Source of the DNA: Phaeobacter sp. QD34_24
GTDB taxonomy: Bacteria > Pseudomonadota > Alphaproteobacteria > Rhodobacterales > Rhodobacteraceae
Direction of reading: 5' to 3'
DNA length: 64,000 bases
Assembly: GCF_028890115.1 (NCBI RefSeq)
Contig: NZ_JARCJD010000008.1
Span: forward strand, 1-64,000
Shown piece by piece: positions 28,710-36,751 of this stretch. Under the pieces are notes generated by a model. It searched no databases. It saw nothing but the letters and a program-made list of their open reading frames with translations, and was not told the origin of the DNA. Position 1 is the stretch's first letter, and every line of letters starts with the position of its first letter. The position numbers were made by a program, and so were the translations under genes.

Positions 28710-29567
28710 ATGACTGCTCCCATCCTGCGCCGCCTTGCGGACCTGCGCGCAAAACACGCCACCTGGATCCGCGCCGGAGAGGTCGTTGGCGTCGTTCCCA
28801 CCATGGGCGCGCTCCATGCCGGTCACCTGTCGCTGGTCGAGGCGGCCAAGGCGGCCTGCGATCGGGTGATCGTGACGATCTTCGTGAATCCCAAACAGTT
28901 CAACAGCGCCGAGGATCTGGCCAAGTATCCCCGCACCGAAGAGGCGGATGCCGAGAAGCTGGCGTCCTTTGGTGTGGACGCCATCTATGTCCCGGATCCC
29001 GACCAGATCTATCCCGATGGCTATGCCACCTCGGTTTCGGTCGAGGGGGTCACCGATGTGCTGGAGGGCACCTTCCGGCCCGGCCATTTCGACGGGGTTG
29101 CCACGGTGGTTGCCAAGTTGTTCCTGCAGACCGGCGCCCATAAGGCGTTCTTCGGCGAAAAGGACTTTCAGCAGCTGATGGTGGTGCGCCGGATGGCGCG
29201 TGATCTCGATATCTCGATCGAGGTGATAGGCTGCCCCACCGTGCGTGAATCTTCGGGCCTTGCCATGTCCTCGCGCAATATGCGCCTCTCGGCCGAGGCC
29301 TTGGAAAAAGCCAGCCAGCTTTACCCGGTGATGACAACCTGCGCTGCGCGGCTGGCGGCGGGGGAAGGCTTTGCTCAGATCGAACCCGATGCGCGTGCGG
29401 CGCTGCATGCCGCGGGATTTGGCGAGATCGAATATCTGGACCTGCGCTGCGCCGAGACGCTGGCGCCGCTGCAGGCGCCAACCGGTCCGGCCCGGCTTTT
29501 GGCGGCGGCCTGGCTGGATGGGGTGCGGCTGATCGACAATATCGCGGTTCACCCACTAAGTGATTAG
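28710..29567 (+). CDS. panC: Pantoate--beta-alanine ligase
   Basis: 285-aa nucleotidyltransferase-fold enzyme that condenses pantoate and beta-alanine with ATP. The HIGH-like motif is in [16 protein letters not shown] (about 29-44); [27 protein letters not shown] and the SSRNMRLS loop are also present. Directly downstream of panB. No panD is seen nearby. Confidence 0.96.
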   Translation: MTAPILRRLADLRAKHATWIRAGEVVGVVPTMGALHAGHLSLVEAAKAACDRVIVTIFVNPKQFNSAEDLAKYPRTEEADAEKLASFGVDAIYVPDPDQIYPDGYATSVSVEGVTDVLEGTFRPGHFDGVATVVAKLFLQTGAHKAFFGEKDFQQLMVVRRMARDLDISIEVIGCPTVRESSGLAMSSRNMRLSAEALEKASQLYPVMTTCAARLAAGEGFAQIEPDARAALHAAGFGEIEYLDLRCAETLAPLQAPTGPARLLAAAWLDGVRLIDNIAVHPLSD

Positions 29568-29637
29568 TAAGGTCTGGTCGCGCTAACAGTTTTGCGTCTA
29601 AAGTCCGCCCTCAGGAAGACAGGAGAGAGGGCAGGAG

Positions 29638-31128
29638 ATGACGTATATTCTGGCGATCGACCAGGGCACCACCTCGACACGGGCGATTCTGTTCGACCGC
29701 GACATGCAGGTTGCGGGCACGGCCCAGCAGGAGTTTCCGCAGTATTTCCCGCAAGCGGGTTGGGTCGAACACGATCCTGAGGAGATCTGGTCCTCGACGC
29801 TGGAGGTCTGCCGCCGGGTGATGGCTGATCGGGGCGCCACGGCGGCGGATATCGCGGCCATCGGGATCACCAACCAGCGCGAAACCACGGTTGTCTGGGA
29901 CCGCGACACGGGCAAGGCAATCCACAAGGCCATCGTCTGGCAGGACCGGCGCACCGCCGCAATCTGCGAGGATCTGCGCGCGGCGGGTCATGGCGATCTG
30001 GTGCATCGGGCGACGGGGCTTCTGCTGGATCCCTATTTCTCGGGAACCAAGGTCAAGTGGATCCTCGATACGGTGCCGGGCGCGCGCGCCCGCGCGGCTG
30101 AAGGCGGGCTGATGTTCGGCACCGTCGACAGCTTCCTGATCTGGCGACTGACCGGCGGGGCGTCTCACGTGACCGATGCCACCAATGCCGCGCGCACGCT
30201 GATGTATGACATCCGCAATGGCGGCTGGAGCGCCGAGATCTGCAAGATCCTGGATGTGCCGATGGACATGCTGCCCGAGGTCAAGGACTGCGCGGCGGAG
30301 TTCGGCACCGTGCAGGCCGAGCTTTTGGGAGGGGAGATCCCGATCCTGGGCGTGGCCGGGGATCAGCAGGCGGCCACCATCGGCCAGGCCTGTTTTGAGC
30401 CAGGCATGATGAAGTCCACCTATGGCACCGGGTGTTTTGCCCTGCTGAACACGGGCGATACGCCGGTAGACTCCCGCAACCGCATGCTCACCACCATCGC
30501 CTACCAGCTAGACGGCAAGCCGACCTATGCGCTGGAAGGCTCGATCTTCATCGCAGGTGCCGCGGTGCAATGGCTGCGCGACGGTCTTGGTATCATCGTC
30601 TCGGCGCAGGAAACCGGTGGCCTTGCGGCCTCTGCGGATCCCGGACAGGATGTGATCCTGGTGCCTGCCTTCACCGGCCTTGGCGCGCCCTATTGGGAGC
30701 CGGACTGTCGTGGCGGCATGTTTGGTCTCACCCGCAGTTCCGGTCCGGCGGAGTTCGCCCGTGCCGCCCTGCAAAGCGTTGCCTACCAGACCCGCGATCT
30801 GTGGGAGGCGATGCGCGCCGACTGGCAGGAGGCGGCAGGCGACACCGTCACCCTACGCGTCGACGGCGGGATGAGCGCCAGCGATTGGACCATGCAGAGC
30901 CTGTCGGACATCCTGGGCGCAGCGGTGGACCGCCCGGTGATGCAGGAAACCACGGCCCTGGGCGCAGCCTGGCTGGCGGGCATGAAGGCAGGCCTCTATC
31001 CGGATCAGGCGGGGTTTGCCGCGACCTGGGCACGGGATCGGCAGTTCACTCCGGCGATGGAGGCGGTCCAACGCGATGCCGCCTATGCCCGCTGGAAGCG
31101 CGCGGTGCAGGCGGTGATCGGCGTCTGA
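29638..31128 (+). CDS. glpK: Glycerol kinase
   Basis: 496-aa FGGY-family kinase phosphorylating glycerol to glycerol 3-phosphate. The ATP-binding phosphate-1 loop [15 protein letters not shown] opens the protein; [42 protein letters not shown] and [15 protein letters not shown] are all FGGY/GlpK markers. A purine-rich GGGCAGGAG precedes the ATG. It stands alone, with no glpF, glpD or glpR beside it, and is followed by a 340-bp hairpin-rich gap. Confidence 0.95.
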   Translation: MTYILAIDQGTTSTRAILFDRDMQVAGTAQQEFPQYFPQAGWVEHDPEEIWSSTLEVCRRVMADRGATAADIAAIGITNQRETTVVWDRDTGKAIHKAIVWQDRRTAAICEDLRAAGHGDLVHRATGLLLDPYFSGTKVKWILDTVPGARARAAEGGLMFGTVDSFLIWRLTGGASHVTDATNAARTLMYDIRNGGWSAEICKILDVPMDMLPEVKDCAAEFGTVQAELLGGEIPILGVAGDQQAATIGQACFEPGMMKSTYGTGCFALLNTGDTPVDSRNRMLTTIAYQLDGKPTYALEGSIFIAGAAVQWLRDGLGIIVSAQETGGLAASADPGQDVILVPAFTGLGAPYWEPDCRGGMFGLTRSSGPAEFARAALQSVAYQTRDLWEAMRADWQEAAGDTVTLRVDGGMSASDWTMQSLSDILGAAVDRPVMQETTALGAAWLAGMKAGLYPDQAGFAATWARDRQFTPAMEAVQRDAAYARWKRAVQAVIGV

Positions 31129-31142
31129 GACGCACAGGTGGT

Positions 31143-31222
31143 GCTCCCGCGCCCGCAGGTGTCTTGCCTGCGGCAAGACACCTTGGCGGCCTTGGGCCCG
31201 GCGCCGTGCTGATGCACGGCGC
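31143..31222 (+). repeat. Two-hairpin dispersed element, copy B
   Basis: GCTCCCGC at 31143; hairpin 1 AGGTGTCTTGCC-tgc-GGCAAGACACCT (31157-31183); core TTGGGCC (31192-31198); hairpin 2 GCGCCGTGC-tgat-GCACGGCGC (31201-31222). It is 14 bp after glpK, in the gene's orientation. Confidence 0.8.
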
Positions 31223-31241
31223 GGTCGCCCCCGCCGATCCC

Positions 31242-31314
31242 GAGCCGATTCGGGTCAAGGGCCGCATCTGCGGCCACGCCACAGGCGTGGTTTACCCTTG
31301 AGGCGACTCGGCTC
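31242..31314. repeat. Nested palindrome with two inner hairpins
   Basis: Outer arms GAGCCGA (31242-31248) and TCGGCTC (31308-31314), then TCAAGGG (31255-31261) with CCCTTGA (31295-31301), enclosing GGCCGC-atct-GCGGCC (31260-31275) and CCACGCC-aca-GGCGTGG (31274-31290). It can fold as a branched cruciform or RNA junction; adjacent arms share a base or two. Confidence 0.6.
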
Positions 31315-31383
31315 ATATCTCAGGCTGGTTGTCGCGCTTTCAGGGCAGACCTGCCCCTGAAACGCTTCTCAGCAGGCCTCGCT

Positions 31384-31457
31384 GCGCTGCACATCGTGCA
31401 GCGCCCGGCCCAACCCTGCGGGCGTCATCTTTGATGATGCACCAAAGGGGTGGGAGC
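31384..31457 (-). repeat. Two-hairpin dispersed element, copy E
   Basis: Read on the minus strand: GCTCCCAC, hairpin 1 (31422-31440, GCGTCATC/GATGATGC with one wobble), core TTGGGCC (31407-31413), hairpin 2 GCGCTGCAC-gat-GTGCAGCGC (31384-31404). It lies 11 bp after the stop of the minus-strand monooxygenase and follows its orientation. Confidence 0.8.
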
Positions 31458-31468
31458 CCCCCGGACCG

Positions 31469-32725
31469 TCAAGCGATGCGCATGCCTTCGGCAATGGTAC
31501 GCGGGCGGGCGTTCAGCTCTTCTATGCTGAAGCCGGCGATGGACTTGTACTTGGCTGCATGGGCCGCCAGATCTGCCATGGGGATCACATCCTCCACCGT
31601 TTCGAAATCGCCACCGCAGAGATCTTCCAGCATCTGCAGCACGGCATCCGGGCCGCCTGCACTGCGATTTGCGCGGCCCACATTGGTGGTGAGCGGGCGC
31701 ACGGCTGCCTCGTAGGCCTCAAGGGCTGCGGCTGTCACACCATGCTGCAACAGCGCGGAGCCGATCAGCCGGGCATCCAGAATGGCCTGGCTCGCCCCGT
31801 TGGAGCCGACGGGATAGGTCGGATGAGCCGCATCCCCCATCAGCGTCACCGCGCCATCGGTCCACTTGGGCAGCGGATCACGGTCCACCATCGGGTATTC
31901 ATAGACCACATCCGCGCCGCGAATGAGGCCGGGTACATCGATCCAGTCGAACTGCCACTCTTCAAAGTCGCCGACAAAATCATTGATATCTGCCGCGCGG
32001 TTCCAGTCTTCCTTCTTCCAGGCGGCAGAGGGGTCAAAGCTCTTCTCGGCGATCCAGTTGATCGTTGCCAGACCGTTCTCATCCGGGTCCGAGATCGGAT
32101 AGGCCACCATGCGCAGGGCGTTGTGTCCGATCATGCACATGGCGCCGCCGCCGTTCCAGACCCGGCCACGGGTGGTGGCGCGCCACAGGATGCGACCGTT
32201 CCAGATCGGCTCCCCTTCGGTCGGGTACATCTGCTTGCGCAGGGCCGAGTGGATGCCATCGGCGGCAACCACCAGGCGCCCCTCCAGGCGGCCACCATCA
32301 GCGAGGATCAGCGCCGCGCCGCTGTCTGTGTTTTCAAAGCCGACAGCACGGGCATCGGTGGAAATGCACTCGGGTCCGGCGCGCGCAACCAGCGCCTCAT
32401 AGAGCATCATCTGCAGGGCGCCGCGATGTACCGAGTACTGTGGCCAGGCATAGCCTGCCTCCGTGCCGCGCGGCTCTTCCCAGGTGGTCTTGCCCAGTTT
32501 GGTATAGAACCCCAGCTGCCGGGTGCGCACGCCGATGGCGTCAAGCTCCTCGGCAAGCCCCAGGTCGATCAGCTCGCGCACCGCATTGGGCTGCAGGTTG
32601 ATGCCCACCCCCATCGGTTTCAGCTCGGGCGCGGATTCGCAGATATGAAAGGGAACGCCGATCTGGTGCAGCGTCAGCCCCAGCGTCAGCCCGGCGATGC
32701 CGCCGCCTGCGATAAGAATGGTCAT
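31469..32725 (-). CDS. Flavin-dependent monooxygenase (PhzS/salicylate hydroxylase type)
   Basis: 418-aa group A flavoprotein monooxygenase. The FAD dinucleotide fold is at the N-terminus (TILIAGGGIAGLTLGLTLHQIGV), the DG motif is VVAADGIHSALRK, and the GD motif is VTLMGDAAHPTYPVGSNGASQAI. The opening and the GVGINLQPNAVRELIDLGL stretch resemble PhzS-like oxidoreductases that hydroxylate aromatic rings with NAD(P)H. The ATG at 32725 has GAGGGGGAG upstream. No aromatic-pathway or phenazine genes are nearby, so the substrate is unknown. Confidence 0.88.
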   Translation of the reverse strand: MTILIAGGGIAGLTLGLTLHQIGVPFHICESAPELKPMGVGINLQPNAVRELIDLGLAEELDAIGVRTRQLGFYTKLGKTTWEEPRGTEAGYAWPQYSVHRGALQMMLYEALVARAGPECISTDARAVGFENTDSGAALILADGGRLEGRLVVAADGIHSALRKQMYPTEGEPIWNGRILWRATTRGRVWNGGGAMCMIGHNALRMVAYPISDPDENGLATINWIAEKSFDPSAAWKKEDWNRAADINDFVGDFEEWQFDWIDVPGLIRGADVVYEYPMVDRDPLPKWTDGAVTLMGDAAHPTYPVGSNGASQAILDARLIGSALLQHGVTAAALEAYEAAVRPLTTNVGRANRSAGGPDAVLQMLEDLCGGDFETVEDVIPMADLAAHAAKYKSIAGFSIEELNARPRTIAEGMRIA

Positions 32726-32830
32726 TGCGAGCTCCCCCTCGTGCTTTGTGTTGCTGGTAAAAAACATGCTTGGCCGCAGGAGAGCAAGAGGCGCCCCATG
32801 ATAATACGGCGTGCCGTTCGTATCGTCGGG

Positions 32831-33373
32831 TCAGCCCGAGGCGGCAATGATCAGGTCGGGACCAAAGATAATGTCGGCATATTTGCCAAGATAGATCTTC
32901 AGCCAGGGGGTGAAGCGTTCCGGGTGGCGCTGCACCTCGGCGATCAGGTCGTGATAGTCGACCCAGCGGGTCTCCATCACCTCTTCGGGATTCGGCGCAA
33001 GGGTGACCGGCCTGTGGGCATGGGCCAGGAAGACATCCACCACCTCGTGTTCGATCATGTCGTGCCCGACATCGGCGCGGTATTCCAACTGGTGGCGGAA
33101 CTCGGGGTAAAGGCCGGAAATGCCCAGTTCCTCTTCCATGCGGCGCACCGCGCAGGTGGAGGAGGCTTCGTCCCACATCGGGTGCGTACAGCAGGTATTC
33201 GCCCAAAGCCCGGGCGTGTGATACTTGCCCATGGCCCGCTGCTGCATCAGGATTTCGGTGCCTTTTACCACAAAGACTGACACGGCCTTGTGCTTCAGGC
33301 CCTGCTCATGCGCGGCCATCTTGTCCACGGGTATCAAATCGCCGTTCACCCAGGCCGGGATCGGATGCGTCAT
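32831..33373 (-). CDS. idi: Isopentenyl-diphosphate delta-isomerase, type I
   Basis: 180-aa Nudix-fold enzyme interconverting IPP and DMAPP for isoprenoids (ubiquinone, carotenoids). Active-site features: ANTCCTHP with the catalytic Cys, the Nudix-like RRMEEELGI, and YRADVGHDMIEHEVVDVF. In photosynthetic relatives idi often sits in the photosynthesis cluster; here no bch, crt or puf genes are nearby. Confidence 0.95.
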   Translation of the reverse strand: MTHPIPAWVNGDLIPVDKMAAHEQGLKHKAVSVFVVKGTEILMQQRAMGKYHTPGLWANTCCTHPMWDEASSTCAVRRMEEELGISGLYPEFRHQLEYRADVGHDMIEHEVVDVFLAHAHRPVTLAPNPEEVMETRWVDYHDLIAEVQRHPERFTPWLKIYLGKYADIIFGPDLIIAASG

Positions 33374-33508
33374 GTCCGGTTCAATTCCGTTTCAAACCAC
33401 AGGTTCATTTTACAATGGTAGCATTGGGCAGGTGGCATCGGGCGCATGCCCTGCGGCCGTGTCCAGAAAGGGTTAGTCTCAATTTCGATCCAGAGCAATT
33501 ACGCGAAA

Positions 33509-33535
33509 GGCCGCGCCCCCGGGGGTGCGGCCTCT
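33509..33535 (-). terminator. Terminator after the cytochrome c gene
   Basis: 12-bp stem GGCCGCGCCCCC / GGGGGTGCGGCC (one mismatch, a wobble in RNA) with almost no loop; on the minus strand it is followed by TTTC. Moderate confidence because the T tract is short. Confidence 0.5.
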
Positions 33536-33561
33536 GCTGCTGAAAGAATGAGCCTTGGCGG

Positions 33562-33984
33562 TTATTCCGAGGCAGCGGGTCCGTGCTGTGCCAGGAAGGC
33601 ATAGATGTCTTCGCCACCCTTCTTCAGCTTGAAGGACATTTTCGACTTGGCTTTGCTGTCGCCCAGGTGCTCCTGCAGGAAACCGCGCGGATCATTGGTG
33701 AAGGCCACGAAGTTTGCTTCGTCCCAGACCAGGCCCGCTTCGCCGGCTGCGACCATATCGTTGCCGTATTTGAACCCTTCAGCGGTACCTGCGGTGCGGC
33801 CTGCCACACCCCAGAGGTTCGGGCCGGTCTTGCCGCCCTTGACGATGGTTTCGCCGCTGTCCGAGACGACCATGTGACAAGATTTGCACTTCTTGAAACC
33901 GCTTTCCCCTTTCGCGGCATCGCCTTCGGCAAAGGCGGGGGCGGCGAGAAGGCCGATAACAGCGGCGGACATCAGACGTTTCAT
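33562..33984 (-). CDS. Periplasmic class I cytochrome c (c2-like)
   Basis: 140-aa precursor with a signal peptide cleaved after AFA (residue 19). Heme attaches at C33-K-S-C36-H37. The distal Met ligand is likely in KSKMSFKL near residue 117, and GKTGPNLWGVAGRTAGT is the usual c2/c550 loop. It probably shuttles electrons between bc1 and an oxidase in the periplasm. The ATG at 33984 is chosen by the signal peptide; upstream open frame is not coding-like. Confidence 0.92.
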   Translation of the reverse strand: MKRLMSAAVIGLLAAPAFAEGDAAKGESGFKKCKSCHMVVSDSGETIVKGGKTGPNLWGVAGRTAGTAEGFKYGNDMVAAGEAGLVWDEANFVAFTNDPRGFLQEHLGDSKAKSKMSFKLKKGGEDIYAFLAQHGPAASE

Positions 33985-34102
33985 ATGCTTGCTCCAGTTT
34001 GAGTTGGCTGTTGGAAATACGAGTGCTTTGGGGGGTATAGTCAATGGACGTTTTGACGCGTCGTGGTTTTTCGCCAAGTTTTGCCGGTCTGTCTGTCGGC
34101 TG

Positions 34103-35128
34103 TCATCCGTCGTTCCAGCAGGGCAGAAGGTCGCCAGGGGCCGGGCGGGCTTCGTAAATGGCGCGAGCAATGGCCCGGCTGAGGCACAGCGCCGCAGCAT
34201 GGCAGATCTGCCCCAGTTCCGCTTCGGGCGCCGATAGCGCCCGGGCGCCGGTACTGGCGGAGAACACCAGGTCGCCGTCACCCGGCGCGTGGGCCGGAAC
34301 GGTTGCGCGGCCAATGCCGTCATGGGCGGCGGTGGCCAGGCGTTGGCATTGCGCCTTGGTCAGATCCGCATCGGTGGCGACGATGGCGATGGTGGTATTG
34401 CCGCGCTCGTCCGGCAGGGGCAGACCGGCAGCCTGCTGCAGCATGCTCTGGACCTTGCGGCTAGTCTCTGGCTGTCCGAGCCCGCCCCTGGGATCCGGTC
34501 CCAGCCCGCCGAATTCGCCCTCCACCTCAAACGGGGCGGCCCAGAAATGGCGATCCCCCGGCGTGGTCACGGCCCCCATCGGATTGGCGGCCACCAGCGC
34601 GCCGACCGTAATGCCACTCTCCAGCACGAAGGAGGCAGAGCCAAGCCCGCCCTTCACCATTGCCGTCAGCGCACCGGTGCCCGCACCTGCGGTGCCGATG
34701 GCAAAATCCTGGCCAGCCGCCTCGAATGCGGCGCGACCCAGGGCGCGATAGGGGTTGTCCTGCCAGTCTTTCTCGCCGCCGTTCAGAAGGTCGAAGATGA
34801 TTGCGCCGGGCACCAGCGGAATCACCGCCGGTCCCAGGCGAAATCCCCGCCCCGCAGCCCGGAGCGCATCGACCGCGCCCGAACAGGCATCCAATCCGAA
34901 GGCAGAGCCACCCGACAGCATCAGCGCATCGATCTGCGCCACCGATTTGTCAGGCGCCAGCAGGTCGGTTTCCCGCGTGCCCGGCGCGCCGCCCATCACA
35001 TGGACCGAGGCGGTGAAGGGGCTGTCGGCGGTCAGAACCGTCGCACCGGATTTCAGGGTATCATCTTGTGCGTTGCCGACCAGAATGCCGGGAACATCGG
35101 TGATCAGATTGCGGGGTCCGGGACGCAT
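34103..35128 (-). CDS. P1-family peptidase (DmpA/NylC-type Ntn-hydrolase)
   Basis: 341-aa protein of the P1/S58 family: aminopeptidases and nylon-oligomer hydrolases that self-cleave to expose an N-terminal Thr or Ser. The start NLITDVPGILVGNA and VMGGAPGTRETDLL are typical; the likely self-cleavage site is the N-T bond in ERGNTTIAIVATDADL. Substrate unknown, perhaps D-amino acid or beta-peptides. A TetR-like palindrome lies 22 bp upstream of the ATG. Confidence 0.85.
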   Translation of the reverse strand: MRPGPRNLITDVPGILVGNAQDDTLKSGATVLTADSPFTASVHVMGGAPGTRETDLLAPDKSVAQIDALMLSGGSAFGLDACSGAVDALRAAGRGFRLGPAVIPLVPGAIIFDLLNGGEKDWQDNPYRALGRAAFEAAGQDFAIGTAGAGTGALTAMVKGGLGSASFVLESGITVGALVAANPMGAVTTPGDRHFWAAPFEVEGEFGGLGPDPRGGLGQPETSRKVQSMLQQAAGLPLPDERGNTTIAIVATDADLTKAQCQRLATAAHDGIGRATVPAHAPGDGDLVFSASTGARALSAPEAELGQICHAAALCLSRAIARAIYEARPAPGDLLPCWNDG

Positions 35129-35149
35129 GCTAGGTCTCCTGAATTAGGT

Positions 35150-35163
35150 CTACCGGTCGGTAG
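35150..35163. promoter_or_regulatory. Palindromic operator-like site
   Basis: CTACCG-GT-CGGTAG, a perfect 6-bp inverted repeat in the 52-bp gap between the SDR stop and the P1 peptidase start. Sites of this shape are commonly bound by TetR-family repressors. No regulator gene adjoins. Confidence 0.45.
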
Positions 35164-35180
35164 GGCAGTGGGAGGGGGAG

Positions 35181-35930
35181 TCAGATGCAGCGGCCGCCGT
35201 CCACTTCCATGGCGACGCCGGTGATCATCGACGCCTCGTCCGAACATAAGAAACAGGCGGCATTGCCCATGTCCTCGGGCGTGGAGAAGCGCCCCAGCGG
35301 GATGGTCGACAGGAACTTGGCGCGCATTTCGGGCGTGTCCTCACCCATGAAGGATTTCAGAAGCGGCGTTTCCCCGGCCACCGGGTTGATGGCATTGACC
35401 CTTATGCCCGTGGGGGCCAGCTCTACCGCCATGGTGCGGGTCGCGGTGATCATCCAGCCCTTGGAGGCATTGTACCAGTTGAGGTTCGGGCGCGGCGACA
35501 CGCCTGCGGTGGAGGCGACGTTGAGGATGGCGCCGGTTTCGCGGGATTTCATATGCGGCACCAGGGCGCGGGCGGTCAGGTAGACCGACTTCATGTTCAC
35601 ATTGAACACCCGGTCGAAATCCTCTTCGCTGACCTGATCCAGCGGTGTGGGCAGATGGGTGACGCCTGCGTTGTTGACCAGGATGTCCACATGACCAAAG
35701 GCGGTCAGCGCCGCTTCGGCCATGGTGTTGACCGAGGCACCATCAGAAACATCGACGGCCTGTGCGATGGCTGCACTGCCCTTTTCGGCGGCCAGGGTAG
35801 CGGCGGCCTCGGCGTTGATGTCGGCAATCATCACCCGCGCGCCTTCGGTCAGGAACTTTTCAACAATGCCTGCGCCAAATCCCGAGGCACCCCCGGTCAC
35901 GATCGCCGTTTTTCCTGCAAGCCGCATCAA
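35181..35930 (-). CDS. SDR-family oxidoreductase
   Basis: 249-aa short-chain dehydrogenase. NAD(P)-binding TGGASGFG is at about 12-19, the structural NNAG motif follows, the catalytic Tyr and Lys are in YNASK (about 155-159), and the C-terminus ends GVAMEVDGGRCI. An acidic residue after beta2 (MIADIN) favours NAD(H). Substrate unknown. The start may be the second Met. It lies upstream of the P1 peptidase gene in the same direction. Confidence 0.88.
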   Translation of the reverse strand: MMRLAGKTAIVTGGASGFGAGIVEKFLTEGARVMIADINAEAAATLAAEKGSAAIAQAVDVSDGASVNTMAEAALTAFGHVDILVNNAGVTHLPTPLDQVSEEDFDRVFNVNMKSVYLTARALVPHMKSRETGAILNVASTAGVSPRPNLNWYNASKGWMITATRTMAVELAPTGIRVNAINPVAGETPLLKSFMGEDTPEMRAKFLSTIPLGRFSTPEDMGNAACFLCSDEASMITGVAMEVDGGRCI

Positions 35931-35991
35931 TCATCCTCCAAAATGTCTTTTTGATAGCTTTAACAGCGATCCCTGCGGGTGCAATCACAGA

Positions 35992-36411
35992 TCAATCCGG
36001 ATCGACCTTGCCGCGTCCGGCCTTGATCTGGCTGCGCTGTTTCTTGGCGTCCAGGCGGCGGCGCACCGATCCGCGCGTGGGTTTGGTGGCGATCCGCCGT
36101 TTCGGCGCCACCAGCGCCTGCCGCACCAGATCGGCAAGGCGTTCGCGGGCGATGTCGCGGTTGCGCTGCTGCGAGCGGGTCTCGTCGCACTGCAGGATGA
36201 TGGCACCTTCCTTGGTCCAGCGCCGCCCCGCCAACCGTTTGAGCCGCGCCTTCACGGCCGGAGTGAGGGAGGGCGATCGCGCGGCCTCGAAGCGCAGCTC
36301 AACTGCCGTCGCGACCTTGTTCACATTCTGCCCGCCGGGCCCCGAGGCGCGGATGAAGCTTTCGGTGAATTCCCAGTCCTGCAGGGTGATATCGTCGGTG
36401 ATCCTTATCAT
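35992..36411 (-). CDS. arfB: Alternative ribosome-rescue factor ArfB
   Basis: 139-aa peptidyl-tRNA hydrolase that frees ribosomes stalled on broken mRNAs without tmRNA. The release-factor GGQ is at 26-28 (ASGPGGQNVNK). The C-terminal tail is strongly basic (KPTRGSVRRRLDAKKQRSQIKAGRGK), as needed to enter the empty mRNA channel. Length fits. It lies 61 bp upstream of the SDR gene in the same direction. Confidence 0.93.
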   Translation of the reverse strand: MIRITDDITLQDWEFTESFIRASGPGGQNVNKVATAVELRFEAARSPSLTPAVKARLKRLAGRRWTKEGAIILQCDETRSQQRNRDIARERLADLVRQALVAPKRRIATKPTRGSVRRRLDAKKQRSQIKAGRGKVDPD

Positions 36412-36445
36412 CTTGGGCGGAGCCTACAGTGGGATGCGGCAAGGT

Positions 36446-36476
36446 AAAAGGGCCGCCCCACGGGGGGACGGCCCTT
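36446..36476 (-). terminator. Terminator-like hairpin upstream of arfB
   Basis: On the minus strand AAGGGCCG(T)CCCC pairs with GGGGCGGCCCTT, one bulged base, followed by TT. It would end transcription that reads through the small unit at 36556-36640, 35 bp before arfB. Confidence 0.65.
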
Positions 36477-36555
36477 CGAAAGTTTTCAGGAGGTCGGGTC
36501 GGTTAGATCTGCACGGGGCAGCTCAGCCGAGGGGACCACACAGCAAAGGGCTGCC

Positions 36556-36612
36556 TCAGCAGGCGGACCCTCCGGTTGTTCCAACACCTTGCTCCAATAC
36601 CTTTCTTGACAC
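36556..36612 (-). CDS. Possible 18-aa leader peptide or small protein
   Basis: GTG-started frame reading MSRKVLEQGVGTTGGSAC, then TGA. It is preceded by an unusually complete Shine-Dalgarno sequence one base before the GTG (core GGAGG 7 nt away). It is bounded by terminators on both sides, so it does not look like part of arfB or the upstream gene. The peptide matches nothing I know. A competing 65-aa frame (36486-36683) begins at an ATG with no ribosome site. Function unknown. Confidence 0.35.
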   Translation of the reverse strand: MSRKVLEQGVGTTGGSAC

Positions 36613-36613
36613 T

Positions 36614-36627
36614 GGATCACCTCCTTT
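36614..36627 (-). promoter_or_regulatory. Extended Shine-Dalgarno sequence (14-nt match)
   Basis: AAAGGAGGTGATCC on the minus strand is the full complement of the conserved 16S rRNA 3' end (GGATCACCTCCTTT). Most genes match only 4-6 nt. It precedes GTG at 36612. Confidence 0.6.
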
Positions 36628-36681
36628 ACATTTCTGTTTCCGTTGAATTCAGCGTTGCACGGAATTCCGGATCCGCCAAAC

Positions 36682-36714
36682 AAAAAACGCGGCCCCCGAA
36701 AATCGGAGGCCGCG
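36682..36714 (-). terminator. Terminator of the queuosine-precursor transporter gene
   Basis: 12-bp stem CGCGGCCTCCGA/TCGGGGGCCGCG on the minus strand (one G:U pair) with a TTT loop and a T6 tract. Classical intrinsic terminator 37 bp after the stop. Confidence 0.9.
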
Positions 36715-36751
36715 GCTGTTGCATTCTTCAGCAGATTGCAGAGAGGTGGGA

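Larger units (their letters stand above)
31129..31468. other. 340-bp gene-free, palindrome-packed gap
   Basis: No credible gene. From left to right it holds dispersed element copy B (+), a nested palindrome at 31242-31314, a hairpin at 31338-31362 (TTTCAGGGCAG / CTGCCCCTGAAA with one bulge), and dispersed element copy E (-). The two element copies face each other between convergent genes glpK and the monooxygenase. Confidence 0.75.
36412..36751. other. 340-bp gap with a terminator-bounded tiny transcription unit
   Basis: Between the queuosine-transporter gene and arfB, all minus strand. In minus-strand order: a strong terminator (36714-36682), short palindromes around GAATTC, a 14-nt extended Shine-Dalgarno sequence, a GTG-started 18-codon frame, and a second terminator-like hairpin (36476-36446). 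I see no other gene. Confidence 0.6.

Noticed and set aside
31242-31314. tRNA-like cloverleaf
   Set aside because: It lacks the T-loop TTC, D-loop and a CCA-type acceptor layout; arms are palindromic DNA rather than tRNA.
36611-36627. Fragment of a 16S rRNA 3' end on the plus strand (CTGGATCACCTCCTTT)
   Set aside because: Sequence on either side has no 16S similarity; it reads better as a Shine-Dalgarno sequence for a minus-strand frame.
36486-36683. 65-aa minus-strand frame in the gap before arfB
   Set aside because: No ribosome site at its ATG, which overlaps the upstream terminator region; composition is not protein-like.
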